Source: VXMO01 sp965205915 (GTDB lineage: Bacteria > Chloroflexota > Dehalococcoidia > UBA6926). Taken from it: a DNA stretch of 64,000 nt. The notes under the pieces are model-generated. The model saw only the letters and a list, made by a program, of their open reading frames with translations, was not told the origin of the DNA and searched no databases. Shown here in pieces: positions 17,523-26,566 of this stretch. Position numbers and translations under genes: made by a program. The stretch is taken from contig OZ242191.1 of NCBI GenBank assembly GCA_965205915.1, forward strand, positions 1,488,001 to 1,552,000, in the 5' to 3' direction. Each line of letters opens with the position of its first letter. Positions within the stretch are counted from its first letter, which is position 1.

Positions 17523-19532
17523 ATGCGATACACGATCCTGGCGGTTGCTACGATCTTTATTCTCGTTGCCGCCGCATGTACTCGCATAGATCAGGTACCA
17601 ACCCCTGAACCGTTTCCAACAGCTACGACCAATGCAGCCTCCGCCATTCCAAACGCGGTGACAACCGTCGCCGCTACCCCTGTTGAGGTTGAAATACGAA
17701 CCCCCGCGCCAACGCCCACATCGACGCCGGCCACGCCAACGTCCATTGATGATCTGGCGTGGGTTGCCGACGGCATTCAGAGCGGCGAAATCGAGGTCTT
17801 CGAGGCCCTGCGAGCCCTGGCAAAAGGTGATGGTGTGGAGCCGCTGATTCTGGAGAAGAGGTGGCTTCACTATCGCGTGGATTTCAGGGAAATCGAAGCC
17901 CTGCTGGCCCTGGCTGGAATCGACAGGATCTACGGCGCGGAATCTACGGAAATAGTATTGCGAATTCTCGAAATGCCTATTCTCGATAACCTGGACGAAG
18001 ACGACACGAGGGCAGTGGAGTTCATGCTGCTGGCTGCGGAGCGTGACGCGGAGGCAACTCGTGATGTCATTCTCGGACTGGATACCCTGCCGGCAGCGGT
18101 CTAGGATTCACGTGTCTTACCGCTTTCGTTCCTGGACCGTCGCGCCGCAGATTCGATTAGGAATCTGGAGTGGTTCGCGAATGGTGTGTCTAGGAGTGCG
18201 GCCCCGCTTCTCTATAACCTGGCCCTGATCCGCCTGGATTCCCCCGAGGCTTTCGAGGAGTTAATTCAGGCGCAATGGCTGAACGAGTCGCAACCACTTC
18301 CACGAGACGCCGTTGAGCAGTTCGCCAGGATTGCCACGGGCGGTGATCGAGATTCGGCATCCGCCCTGGCAATAGCGCGGATGCCGTTCGTGGAAAAGGG
18401 GGAAGCGGTCCTCCCCATCATGGAGCGATTTGCGACAATTCATGAGCGTGCCAATGGACGCCTCGCCGCCGTCCTCGCCAATCCGAACCTGAACGTGGAG
18501 ATCTCCCCGCTGAATCTGGGCGTCGTCGTAGTGGCGAGTATTGAGGAAGAAAGCCCCGCGTTTGCAGAGACCCTTTGGGCATTGTCATGGGCAACAGACG
18601 ACCTTACCAACAAGGAGGCAGATTTTTTTGAAAGGCTTGATGCCGTGCGCCTCCGGTCCACTGCGATTGATGCGGCCATCGTCCGGTACCAGTGGATTGC
18701 AAATGGTATCGCCGACGAAGACATCCGCATGGTAAGAAACCTTTCGAAAGCCATCGATGCGCAGAATGCTTTAGCCGAACAGATCACCGACCTGCAATGG
18801 CTGTATGGCGACATCACATGGCCCATGGCAGACGCCGTGGACGGCCTTGGAAGGGTCAATGCATTCGATCCCAAAGCGACGGAAATACTGCTCGACTTGG
18901 CTGGCGCCGCGCAAGACGATGAGACGGCGAGAGACGTCGTTAAGGCGATTGGTTCGAGCAAGTGGCGCTCAATCGATGAGATGAAGCGGATAGCGAACCT
19001 CTCCTGGATAGCGGACGGCATAACGAAGTGGGAGGCCCACACTTTGTTGCCGATCACATACATTCAAGCTGAGGCCCCCGATTCCGTTGCTGGTACTTTG
19101 GCGTTACCGTGGGTCGCTGATGGAATTACAAGCAGCGAGGAAATTGAGGGATGTTTTCAGATACAACGCTTCGCCACCGTGACGCAGGGCGACGACCCCG
19201 AGCCGAACATCGCCGGCTATGAGGCGTACGCCGAACTGATTGCCAAACCATGGATTGTGGATGGCGTGAGTCCAACCGAGGCCGCTGTTATCGAGGGCAT
19301 GAAGAATCTCGTTCAGGTGGAGGAGACGCGTATCGGGGAACTCTTGTGGTTCCTGGTCAGGATGCCTTTCCTGAACAAAATATCCGGGGTTGAGCAGGGA
19401 ATTGTCACTGACATTAGGGAGTTTCTCGAGCGATACAGACGGCGAGCGCTCGAAGCCTTCCTCGATTCCGACAGCTCCCCGCAGATTGACGATACGTCTG
19501 TCCTGGATGACTTTGTTGGACTCCTCCAGTAA
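17523..19532 (+). pseudogene. Lipoprotein with WxADGI repeats, interrupted by one in-frame TAG
   Basis: Two open stretches, 17523-18104 and 18105-19532, lie in the same reading frame and are separated by a single TAG at 18102-18104. Read through, the product has 669 residues. It has a lipoprotein signal (hydrophobic residues 6-18, AAACT at about 17-21), a T/P-rich linker, and then at least eight copies of a short motif of the form LxWVADGI (LAWVADGI, LEWFANGV, YQWIANGI, LQWLYGDI, LSWIADGI, LPWVADGI, AKPWIVDGV). One copy lies just after the stop, showing that both parts are one gene. I do not recognise the family by name. It begins five bases after vapC. Nonsense mutation, suppression or sequence error are all possible. 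Confidence 0.8.
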
Positions 19533-19704
19533 GCAGCGCTCGGTTCGCCACAAGCCTGCCTGAAAGCGCATCCTCTCTTCCCCCCTCCCTTCTCCTGTAA
19601 AATACGTGCGGATATGACGTTGTGTGTCGGTTGGACACGCGACCACCTAGTACCGAGATCCCAACCGTCGCCTTGACTAGTGCAGCATCTTTGATTGGCC
19701 ACGC

Positions 19705-21441
19705 GTGCAAAACAACGAACACATACGCTACGAACCCGGTGAGCACAGCCCTCCGGCGGTGACGCTTGGCGTCGCCCTGCAGGGAATTATCCTCATCCTC
19801 GCCAACTCCATACCCATCGTCACCATCGTCGCCATTGCCGCCGACGATGAAGTCGTCTACCTGGCCTGGGCCGTCACGGCTGCCGTCACGATCAGCGCAA
19901 TCATGACCGCGCTCCAGTCCGCTCGGATATGGCGCATCGGCGCAGGCCACATGCTCCTCGTCGGCCCCGGCGCCCCGTTCGTCGCCGTATGCATACTCAC
20001 TGTGCAAGAAGCCGGCCTTGCCACGATGGCCACCCTGACCGTTATATCCGCCATTGTTCCCATAGCGATGGCCGCGTGGCTCTATAAGCTGCGCCGCGTC
20101 ATCACCCCAACCGTATCCGGCGCGGCGTTCATGATGCTCGCCGTCGCCGCCATGCCGATCGCCGTTGATGAGATTGAGCACGTGCAGGGAGGGCATTCGG
20201 GGGTGGAGGGACTTGGAATGGCGGGGGCAACGCTTGCCGTCGCAGCGTTGCTCAGCCTGCGCGCGTCAGGAATCTGGCGATTGGCCGCGTTGCCGGTGGC
20301 CGTCGCCGCCGGGCTCATCGTCGCGGCGCTAACGGGGAACTTTGACGTGCGCCAGATCATAGACGCGCCGTGGTTCGCGCCCCCGCAATTCTCCGGCTGG
20401 CCCGGTTTCGCACCGATCTTCTCCGGCAACACGCTGCTGCTCCTTGTAGTCTTTCTGGTTGTCAGCGTCATCGTCGCGCTCAAGACGGGGAACGACGGCA
20501 CGGTCATTCAACGCGCCTCCAGCCGCACGCCGAAAGCGACCGACTTCCGGCGTGTGCAGGGCGCGCTGAACGCTGACGGCGTGGGCGTATTCCTCTCCGG
20601 AGTGACGGGAACCCCGCCTGCGACGATCTATCTCCCGGACAGCGTGTCGCTCATTGGGTTCACCGGCGTCGCCGCGCGCGATGTCGCCTGGGTCATTGGC
20701 GTCATCCTTGCCGTCTTTGCCTTGCTTCCAAAGGCCGTTGCACTATTGATTGCAATACCGGCCCCCATCACCGGCGCGTTGCTTCTCGTCGTCCTCGGCC
20801 TCCTGTTTGTTGAGGGCATACGCACCGTCATCCAGGATGGGCTGGATCAGCGGAAGACCATCATCATCGCCGTATCGTTCTCGTTATCCGTCGGCGTCCA
20901 TGGCCACGGCATCATCTCCGGGGTCTTTGGCGGATCGGAACACGTCGCCCTCACCAATAGTGTGATCATCGGCGTGGCGGCCGCCATCCTGATGACGATA
21001 TACGTCGACCTGACGAGCGGTCGCCGCCGCCGTGTGCAGACCGAACTGGCGCGCGGGGCCATGCCGCAGATCGACGAATTCCTGGGAGATATTGCCGAAC
21101 GCTCCAAATGGGACGATGAATCACGCCATCGCCTCCTCGCCGCCGGCGAAGAGACATTGCTCAGCATGTTGCAGTTGCGCGACGAATACGCCGAATACGA
21201 CATTGCCCCGCGCCTTGTTATCGTCGCGCGGCCTGATCGCACGGAGATCGAGATGGAGTTCATCGCGTACTTCGGAGAGGGCAATATCGAGGACAGGCTC
21301 ACGCTCATGAGCGATCAGGCGCGGGAGCCGGACATCGATGAGCTGTCTTTCAGGCTCCTCCGCCACTACGCCTCATCTGTCCGACACCGCAAATACTACG
21401 GGCTGGACATCGTCAACGTCCACGTCATCCGGCGCCACTAA
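19705..21441 (+). CDS. NCS2-type nucleobase permease with extra C-terminal domain
   Basis: A 578-residue protein. Residues 15 to about 440 form 12-14 hydrophobic helices of the solute carrier 23/uracil-xanthine permease family, with ANSIPIVTIVAIA, GPGAPFVA, GVTGTPPATIY (the substrate-site glycine/threonine region) and IPAPITGALLLVVLGL. The last 130 residues are soluble: EETLLSMLQLRDEY and PRLVIVARPDRTEIEMEFIAY suggest a degenerate GHKL/anti-sigma-like fold, an inference only. Start is GTG at 19705 and it has no clear Shine-Dalgarno sequence; TAAAAT about 100 bases upstream could be a -10. Likely proton-coupled uptake of purines, pyrimidines or a related compound. Confidence 0.8.
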   Translation: MQNNEHIRYEPGEHSPPAVTLGVALQGIILILANSIPIVTIVAIAADDEVVYLAWAVTAAVTISAIMTALQSARIWRIGAGHMLLVGPGAPFVAVCILTVQEAGLATMATLTVISAIVPIAMAAWLYKLRRVITPTVSGAAFMMLAVAAMPIAVDEIEHVQGGHSGVEGLGMAGATLAVAALLSLRASGIWRLAALPVAVAAGLIVAALTGNFDVRQIIDAPWFAPPQFSGWPGFAPIFSGNTLLLLVVFLVVSVIVALKTGNDGTVIQRASSRTPKATDFRRVQGALNADGVGVFLSGVTGTPPATIYLPDSVSLIGFTGVAARDVAWVIGVILAVFALLPKAVALLIAIPAPITGALLLVVLGLLFVEGIRTVIQDGLDQRKTIIIAVSFSLSVGVHGHGIISGVFGGSEHVALTNSVIIGVAAAILMTIYVDLTSGRRRRVQTELARGAMPQIDEFLGDIAERSKWDDESRHRLLAAGEETLLSMLQLRDEYAEYDIAPRLVIVARPDRTEIEMEFIAYFGEGNIEDRLTLMSDQAREPDIDELSFRLLRHYASSVRHRKYYGLDIVNVHVIRRH

Positions 21442-21455
21442 CGGCTGCCAATGAA

Positions 21456-22328
21456 TCAGGCCGCCGCAGGCCGTTCCGATGAGTCGCTTCGGATTGCCAA
21501 ATAGACGCCAAGCAACAGCAGCCCGCCGCCGGGCACGGCCGTCCACGGCGGAATCTCGCCCAGCACCGGAATCGCGACCAGCGTCGCCAGCACGGGCTCC
21601 GCACGCACGGCGAGTGAGACGTTGACTGCGGGCCAATATCCCAATGCCCAATTCATCAGCGAATGCCCGATGACCTGCGGAACAAGCGCCGCCATCGCCA
21701 TCCAGAAATACGACTCCGCCGGCAGCCCAAGCATCTGCTGCCCGCTTCCGATCGCTCCCACCAGCAGCGCCGCCGCCGCCACGGCGTAAACGATGGTGAT
21801 GTAGGGCAGGGTCGGGATGCTTGCCCGCGCGCGTCTCCCCAGAAGCATGTAACCGCCGACCGCAATCGCCCCGCCCAGCGCCAAAGCGTCCCCATAAAGC
21901 CGACGATCCCCCTCCACCCAATCGCCCGCCGCGATGATGATCCCGCCCGTCAGGCTCACCACAACGGCCAGCGTCGTCAGCCATCGCAGCCGATCACTCA
22001 GGTAGACATGACCCACGACAGCCACGAAAACGGGCGTCGTCGTTACCAGCAAAACCGAACTCGCGACCGAAGTATGCGAAAGCGATGTAATCCACAGCGC
22101 GAAGTGCGCCGCAAGAAAGAGGCCGGACAAGCCCAACAGCGGCAAATCCGACCGTTGAACGCTGCGAAACTGCCCCCACGCTGCGGAAGACGCCACGCCC
22201 ACCACGACGGCAGCAATAGCCATCCGATACGCCGCCACCGTCAAAGGCGGCGCGTCCGCCAACCGAATAAAGATAGCCGCCAACGACATGCTCAGCACGC
22301 CGATACCAACGCCAAGATAGAGCTTCAC
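21456..22328 (-). CDS. EamA/DMT family transporter
   Basis: A 290-residue membrane protein with ten hydrophobic helices in two EamA repeats of five: the first from residue 3 to about 140, the second from about 150 to 280. Family marks are AAIFIRLADAPPLTVAAYRM and FFxLGWQ-like loops replaced by HFALWITSLSHTSVASSVLL, and PVLATLVAIPVLGEIPPW in the second repeat. Substrate unknown. The start is GTG at 22328, inside a 36-bp direct repeat whose second copy is 4.2 kb away next to the threonine kinase gene. It was probably once directly downstream of that kinase. Confidence 0.88.
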   Translation of the reverse strand: MKLYLGVGIGVLSMSLAAIFIRLADAPPLTVAAYRMAIAAVVVGVASSAAWGQFRSVQRSDLPLLGLSGLFLAAHFALWITSLSHTSVASSVLLVTTTPVFVAVVGHVYLSDRLRWLTTLAVVVSLTGGIIIAAGDWVEGDRRLYGDALALGGAIAVGGYMLLGRRARASIPTLPYITIVYAVAAAALLVGAIGSGQQMLGLPAESYFWMAMAALVPQVIGHSLMNWALGYWPAVNVSLAVRAEPVLATLVAIPVLGEIPPWTAVPGGGLLLLGVYLAIRSDSSERPAAA

Positions 22329-22341
22329 ACAGAGAGGATAC
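22306..22341. repeat. Direct repeat, copy 1 (DMT gene start)
   Basis: These 36 bases span the GTG start of the DMT transporter, its first codons and 13 upstream bases. They match 26505-26540 with one difference. Confidence 0.9.
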
Positions 22342-22411
22342 CCGCCTGCGTGAGAGGCGTCGCGCGGTCCTCAAACATTGCTGCCTGAACACCGTCGTAG
22401 TTTCCAGATAG

Positions 22412-22439
22412 TTGACATAGTAATGGGAAAACGTATACT
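22412..22439 (+). promoter_or_regulatory. Sigma70-type promoter TTGACA-N16-TATACT
   Basis: A perfect -35 (TTGACA, 22412-22417) and a good -10 (TATACT, 22434-22439) with 16-base spacing. Transcription would start near 22446, giving a leader of about 118 bases before the protease ATG at 22564. Confidence 0.75.
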
Positions 22440-22483
22440 CGCCTGCATTGGCGGTCAATATACCCATACCCGGAGGCTGATCG

Positions 22484-22591
22484 ATGGACGAGGAACCCGG
22501 GAGGGAAAGCAGAGGTTCTCCCAACCAGGCGGCGGAGCAAAGCCGAGCGACAACGCTCGGCGCATGTTCCCCTACAGATTTCTGGCGATAG
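22484..22591 (+). CDS. Upstream ORF in the protease leader (35 codons)
   Basis: An ATG at 22484 follows a strong GGAGG by seven bases, better than any site before the protease gene. The 35-residue product (MDEEPGRESR...) resembles nothing I know. Its stop TAG lies 28 bases inside the protease gene in another frame. Within it, 22542-22561 forms a perfect 8-bp hairpin (GCCGAGCG-ACAA-CGCTCGGC) ending two bases before the protease ATG. The geometry suggests that translating the uORF opens the hairpin so that the protease start can be used. Confidence 0.4.
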   Translation: MDEEPGRESRGSPNQAAEQSRATTLGACSPTDFWR

Positions 22592-24816
22592 CCGGTCTGC
22601 TGGTCATGCTCTTGGGCGGGGTCTATACGGCGGCGGGTCAAGACAACGCCGAGTCGGGTACACGCTATATCACCATCTCAGTATCCGGACCATCACTTTT
22701 AGTTGTCGGCGGACTTGGAGCCTACTCCATCAGCACGAACGCAGCCGGCGACGGCTACAGCTGGGTGGTCAGAACGTCCTCTTCGGCCCTTTCGGACAGT
22801 TACCGCTGTACAGGATCGGGTTCGTGGACAGGGTCTCCCTCGAGGGTGACGGCGTACGCGTGCAGGCCGGGCTACGCGTCGGTGACTGCCAAGCTCTACT
22901 TTACCGACGTGGATTCCGGCACCATTCAGTTGATTGATTCCGATTCGCAGCGCGTAAGGATTCTGAACCCTACAGCAACGCCGATGCACACGGCAACGCC
23001 CACGCCCACGCCGACGTGGACCCCGACACCGACGCCTGTACCTCCGCCGCCCCCGCCACCGCCGCCACCACCACCACCGCCGCCACCACCACCGCCAATT
23101 GCCACACCTGAAACTGTGACCGATGTCGAGTTCCGCAGGGCCGCCCCGGATCATCTGCCATTCGCGATCTGGTTGCTCTGGACGCACATCCCCAACACGC
23201 GTACCTATGTAGTTGAGCGGAGTGTCACTTCCCCGAACGACTCATGGGATGTTGTAAGTGCAGTCACTGCTCCTGACAGGTCTGAATCAGTACGCTCCAC
23301 CTTCTCGAACAACTATCTTGCGGAGTGTGGGGTGAACAACAAGTTCAGGGTGGCTGTGGCTGAAAACGAGACGGGCGTCATCCGAGAAGAGGATAGAGAG
23401 TTCTCCGATGATATCAGCGTTAATCTGCCCTGTACGGCCCCTGGGCCAAGACACGTAGAGGCAAGCAATTCAACAAGGACGAGCTTCTCGCTCAGTTGGA
23501 TCCCTGTGCCGGATGCCAGCGCGTACAAGGTGGAGCGCAGGCGTGCCTCTTCAACGTATTGGGAGTCTGCGCACAGTGGCATCAGCGAGATTAGCAGTCC
23601 GCCATACACGACCACCGGTCTGGACTGCGAAACGGACTACTACTTCCGCGTCCGCGCCCGTGGGGATGGCGACCCGTACACGCTCCCCTTTGGTGAACCC
23701 TTTGTGGAGGAGGGCCCTGAGGATACGGATGACTGTGGGACGAATCCACCGCCTCCACCGACCAACACACCGACGCCTACTGCAACCCTTACGCCCAGAC
23801 CACCTGTGCTAACGGGCCTGCATGACCGAGCCTCGGCCATAGACATTGATGTCCTTAGGACTGGGGAAAAGATAGGGAAGATATACCTCGAATGGAGCGA
23901 TGCTGCGGGTATTGGAATCACCTATGAGGTGGAGCATTGGGCCAAGAGGTTTCCGCTGCTTCCACTTTACGACTGGCATCGGCTTCCTCACGGGGACATA
24001 AAGATTGTGTTCAACCGTGGCCCCGGCATCATCACGGGGGCCGTGATCAGCGGGCTGGACTACGACCATACCTACAAGCACAGAATCAGGGCAAAGCGAG
24101 GCAGTCAATACTCCGCGTGGGTGGAGATTGAGACGAAGGTGCCGCTTCCCAACCTGGGGCATGCAGGGGATCACACGGTAAAGTACCGGCTTGGCGCGAT
24201 TCCGACGCCCAGGCCCGGCGCTACGCCGTCAACCGATCCAGGAATCGTCATTCCAACGGCCATTGCCCACGCCGTCACCAAATGGAACGAGGCGGTCGCC
24301 ACGCCCTCGCCCCACGTGCTCTTCTGCGAGGGGAGTGGCTGCACGATAAATGGCGTGGACAGGAATACCGACGGCAGGTCGATCGTCATTAACACAGAGA
24401 TTGGAAGTCATTACGATGGCATCGCACACGTGAAGCCGCCATTTTCTGATGCAGTCGGCCACATAAACGCCCCGACAATGGTCATCGAGCAACCGGCACG
24501 CCAGCCCCATTATGAATTTCCCGGCTATACCCTGACGCTCGTCTGGGTCAACGATCCCGATTTGCATGGTGAAGACGTTCCCCTGAAGAGACTCCACAAA
24601 TACTACTACTTGCCGACGACGGTGATGCACGAGTTTGGCCACGCCGCGGGCCTGGAAGACCTGTATCTGCTTGAGTGCGGTCTACTCGGCTGCGGCTACG
24701 GCGACTACATCATGGGTAGGGCCGAGAAGCCGACAGCAATTCCGAACGAGGATCGGGACTACCTCCGGGACGTATATTACAACCATACGCCGCATCCGGT
24801 TTCGTCAGGGCAGTGA
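22564..24816 (+). CDS. Secreted metzincin-like zinc protease with FnIII-like domains
   Basis: A 750-residue exported protein. Residues 1-27 are a signal peptide (MFPYRFLAIAGLLVMLLGG, cleavage near AAG). A beta domain to about 140 follows, then a T/P linker with 19 consecutive prolines, then three fibronectin-III-like segments (LPFAIWLLWTHIPNTRTYVVE, RTSFSLSWIPVPDASAYKVE, KIYLEWSDAAGIGITYEVE). The C-terminal domain carries TTVMHEFGHAAGLEDL, the HExxHxxGxxD zinc site of metzincins, and DYIMGRAE, a likely Met-turn. It probably degrades extracellular protein. It has no close ribosome site; see the uORF. Codon use is AT-richer and more relaxed than the neighbours, in line with an inserted cassette. 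Confidence 0.8.
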   Translation: MFPYRFLAIAGLLVMLLGGVYTAAGQDNAESGTRYITISVSGPSLLVVGGLGAYSISTNAAGDGYSWVVRTSSSALSDSYRCTGSGSWTGSPSRVTAYACRPGYASVTAKLYFTDVDSGTIQLIDSDSQRVRILNPTATPMHTATPTPTPTWTPTPTPVPPPPPPPPPPPPPPPPPPPIATPETVTDVEFRRAAPDHLPFAIWLLWTHIPNTRTYVVERSVTSPNDSWDVVSAVTAPDRSESVRSTFSNNYLAECGVNNKFRVAVAENETGVIREEDREFSDDISVNLPCTAPGPRHVEASNSTRTSFSLSWIPVPDASAYKVERRRASSTYWESAHSGISEISSPPYTTTGLDCETDYYFRVRARGDGDPYTLPFGEPFVEEGPEDTDDCGTNPPPPPTNTPTPTATLTPRPPVLTGLHDRASAIDIDVLRTGEKIGKIYLEWSDAAGIGITYEVEHWAKRFPLLPLYDWHRLPHGDIKIVFNRGPGIITGAVISGLDYDHTYKHRIRAKRGSQYSAWVEIETKVPLPNLGHAGDHTVKYRLGAIPTPRPGATPSTDPGIVIPTAIAHAVTKWNEAVATPSPHVLFCEGSGCTINGVDRNTDGRSIVINTEIGSHYDGIAHVKPPFSDAVGHINAPTMVIEQPARQPHYEFPGYTLTLVWVNDPDLHGEDVPLKRLHKYYYLPTTVMHEFGHAAGLEDLYLLECGLLGCGYGDYIMGRAEKPTAIPNEDRDYLRDVYYNHTPHPVSSGQ

Positions 24817-24830
24817 CAGGAGGTGCAGTG

Positions 24831-26519
24831 ATGTTGGCAATGGTACGCCGAAGACGACGCCTCTACTCCGTTGCTGGAGTCCTCATAGTCCTGGCCGTGG
24901 CGTTGGCAGCCGCCGTCCTCTATGCCGGATCAATGAGTCTGAACGGGAATTCGCCACTGCCGGGCGCGTCTGGAGGCTTGCAGCGAGAGTCTGCTTGGTG
25001 GATCCCTCCCCCCGACTTCCCCGAGACTTCGCTGGAGGAGAGGATAGTGCGGAGTGACGCCATAGCAAGGGTGACTCTGGTAACCGCGGCCCAGGTGGTG
25101 GAGGAAATCTCCGGACGGCCCAACCAAGGAGACACTTCGTACGCAAACGCCCTGGAGTTCAGGTTCAAGGTACACGAGTACCTGAAGGGGAGCGGTGGAA
25201 GCGAGCTTGTGGCGATAGCAGTTGACTGGTATGGGCTTCTTGCAACTAGGGCGGAGGCGGGCGCAGGCGCAGAAGACTTCCTGGGAGAGAGGGACACAAG
25301 GTGGGACGCCCGGGAGGCGATAGTGTTCCTGCATGATGACGACCCGTATCTGCCAAGCACCGGGCAAGCGGACAGGTACCTCCTCTGGTCTCTGCGCAAC
25401 TCCTATGGGCAGGAAAACTACACTATAGCCGGCCGGTACTCCAAGGTGTGGCTGCCGGCGGCGTCTGACAGTCTACCAGTACCAGTTGACCAGGCGAGGG
25501 CATCCAGCGGGGCTGCGCCCAGCGGAGGGGCGCAGCGCTTCCTTCTTGAGGAGCCGCCTTCGGGGGGCGGGGCAGTGCTTTCAGGGATGGCGCGGGCCCT
25601 GTCGGGTAATCAGGGCGCGTCGCAGGCCGCCACCATCAACCTGGCGGACATGAAGACAAAGATCGCAGAGCTGGACGCGGAGGTCGGGGAGGGGGACGGC
25701 TCGGAGGAGTACCGGGAGTGCGTCCGGTTCAAGTACGAGTGGGAGAACTGGGTAAGCCTAACCAAGGAAGAACGCGCCGCCCAGGGCGAAGGCGGCTACT
25801 ACTACGATCGGTACGACCATGCACTGGCGTCCGGGCAGGCGGCGGGCAGCGTGTTCCACACCTACGAGCTCTGGCACATCTGGGTGGTTGACTATGGCGA
25901 GACCATCCCCAGCAAGTATGCGAGCATGTTCCAGCTGGACGGGCAGGACGAGAGTCTATTCGTCGTGGAGTACCCTGGCGAGGTGTCCCTGGCACGTCCA
26001 CTTCCGGCGGGGGAGTACAGGTTCTACTTCATCAGCATGGAGAAGGGGCTCGTCGTCTGCGACGGACTGCCGGAGGAGGAGCGGACGAGCGAAGAACACT
26101 TCGTCACCGTCACCGCTCCCAGTGGGACTCTTCATGAGGCGTTCTTTGATCCGGTGGGCCTGACAGGTGGAGGCGCTGGCGCGACGGGATCCTCCGGGGC
26201 CATCGACCCGGATGAGTTCACCGTCGGCAGCGACGACTATGAGATTGAGAGCCTCGTGTGGCGGAGCGGGTCCGTCGTCCTGACGCTTGATGACCACGTT
26301 TCGCTGTCCGGCTACTCGCTGGACTTTATCGAGCTTGACGGGTCTATCGACACTTCGCTGGACTTTGCTGATGCGCTGGTGAATGAGTCTGTTGGGCTGT
26401 GGTCTTGGAGCGTTGATTCGCAGCCGTGGGAGGACGGGGATCTGTTGATGGTGCGGATTCGGGACACGAGCACGGGGCCCACTGTCGTGACACCCACGCC
26501 AACGCCAACGCCAAGATAG
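24831..26519 (+). CDS. Exported protein of unknown function with T/P-rich end
   Basis: A 562-residue protein. The start is ATG at 24831 with AGGAGGT six bases upstream; the frame also has GTG starts at 24828 and 24813, the latter overlapping the protease stop. Residues 5-10 are arginine-rich and 11-30 hydrophobic, so it is exported or anchored. The rest is acidic and glycine/serine-rich with no family I recognise; residues 75-190 (AIARVTLVTAAQVVEEI, FRFKVHEYLKG) look like a beta domain often found in secreted proteins. The last residues TPTPTPR and the stop are encoded by the edge of the 36-bp direct repeat. It is in an operon with the protease. Confidence 0.75.
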   Translation: MLAMVRRRRRLYSVAGVLIVLAVALAAAVLYAGSMSLNGNSPLPGASGGLQRESAWWIPPPDFPETSLEERIVRSDAIARVTLVTAAQVVEEISGRPNQGDTSYANALEFRFKVHEYLKGSGGSELVAIAVDWYGLLATRAEAGAGAEDFLGERDTRWDAREAIVFLHDDDPYLPSTGQADRYLLWSLRNSYGQENYTIAGRYSKVWLPAASDSLPVPVDQARASSGAAPSGGAQRFLLEEPPSGGGAVLSGMARALSGNQGASQAATINLADMKTKIAELDAEVGEGDGSEEYRECVRFKYEWENWVSLTKEERAAQGEGGYYYDRYDHALASGQAAGSVFHTYELWHIWVVDYGETIPSKYASMFQLDGQDESLFVVEYPGEVSLARPLPAGEYRFYFISMEKGLVVCDGLPEEERTSEEHFVTVTAPSGTLHEAFFDPVGLTGGGAGATGSSGAIDPDEFTVGSDDYEIESLVWRSGSVVLTLDDHVSLSGYSLDFIELDGSIDTSLDFADALVNESVGLWSWSVDSQPWEDGDLLMVRIRDTSTGPTVVTPTPTPTPR

Positions 26520-26540
26520 AGCCTCACACAGAGAGGATAC
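26505..26540. repeat. Direct repeat, copy 2 (relic of the DMT gene start)
   Basis: Matches 22306-22341 with one mismatch. On the minus strand it still reads GTG AGG CTC TAT CTT GGC, the DMT start, and lies 27 bases behind the threonine kinase stop. Confidence 0.9.
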
Positions 26541-26566
26541 GGCGGGCCAGGGATAAAGCCGCTGCT

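Noticed and set aside
22441..22563. Known riboswitch in the protease leader
   Set aside because: I compared it by eye with c-di-GMP, cobalamin and glycine types; only short G/C-rich words match, so the leader is described only as uORF plus hairpin.
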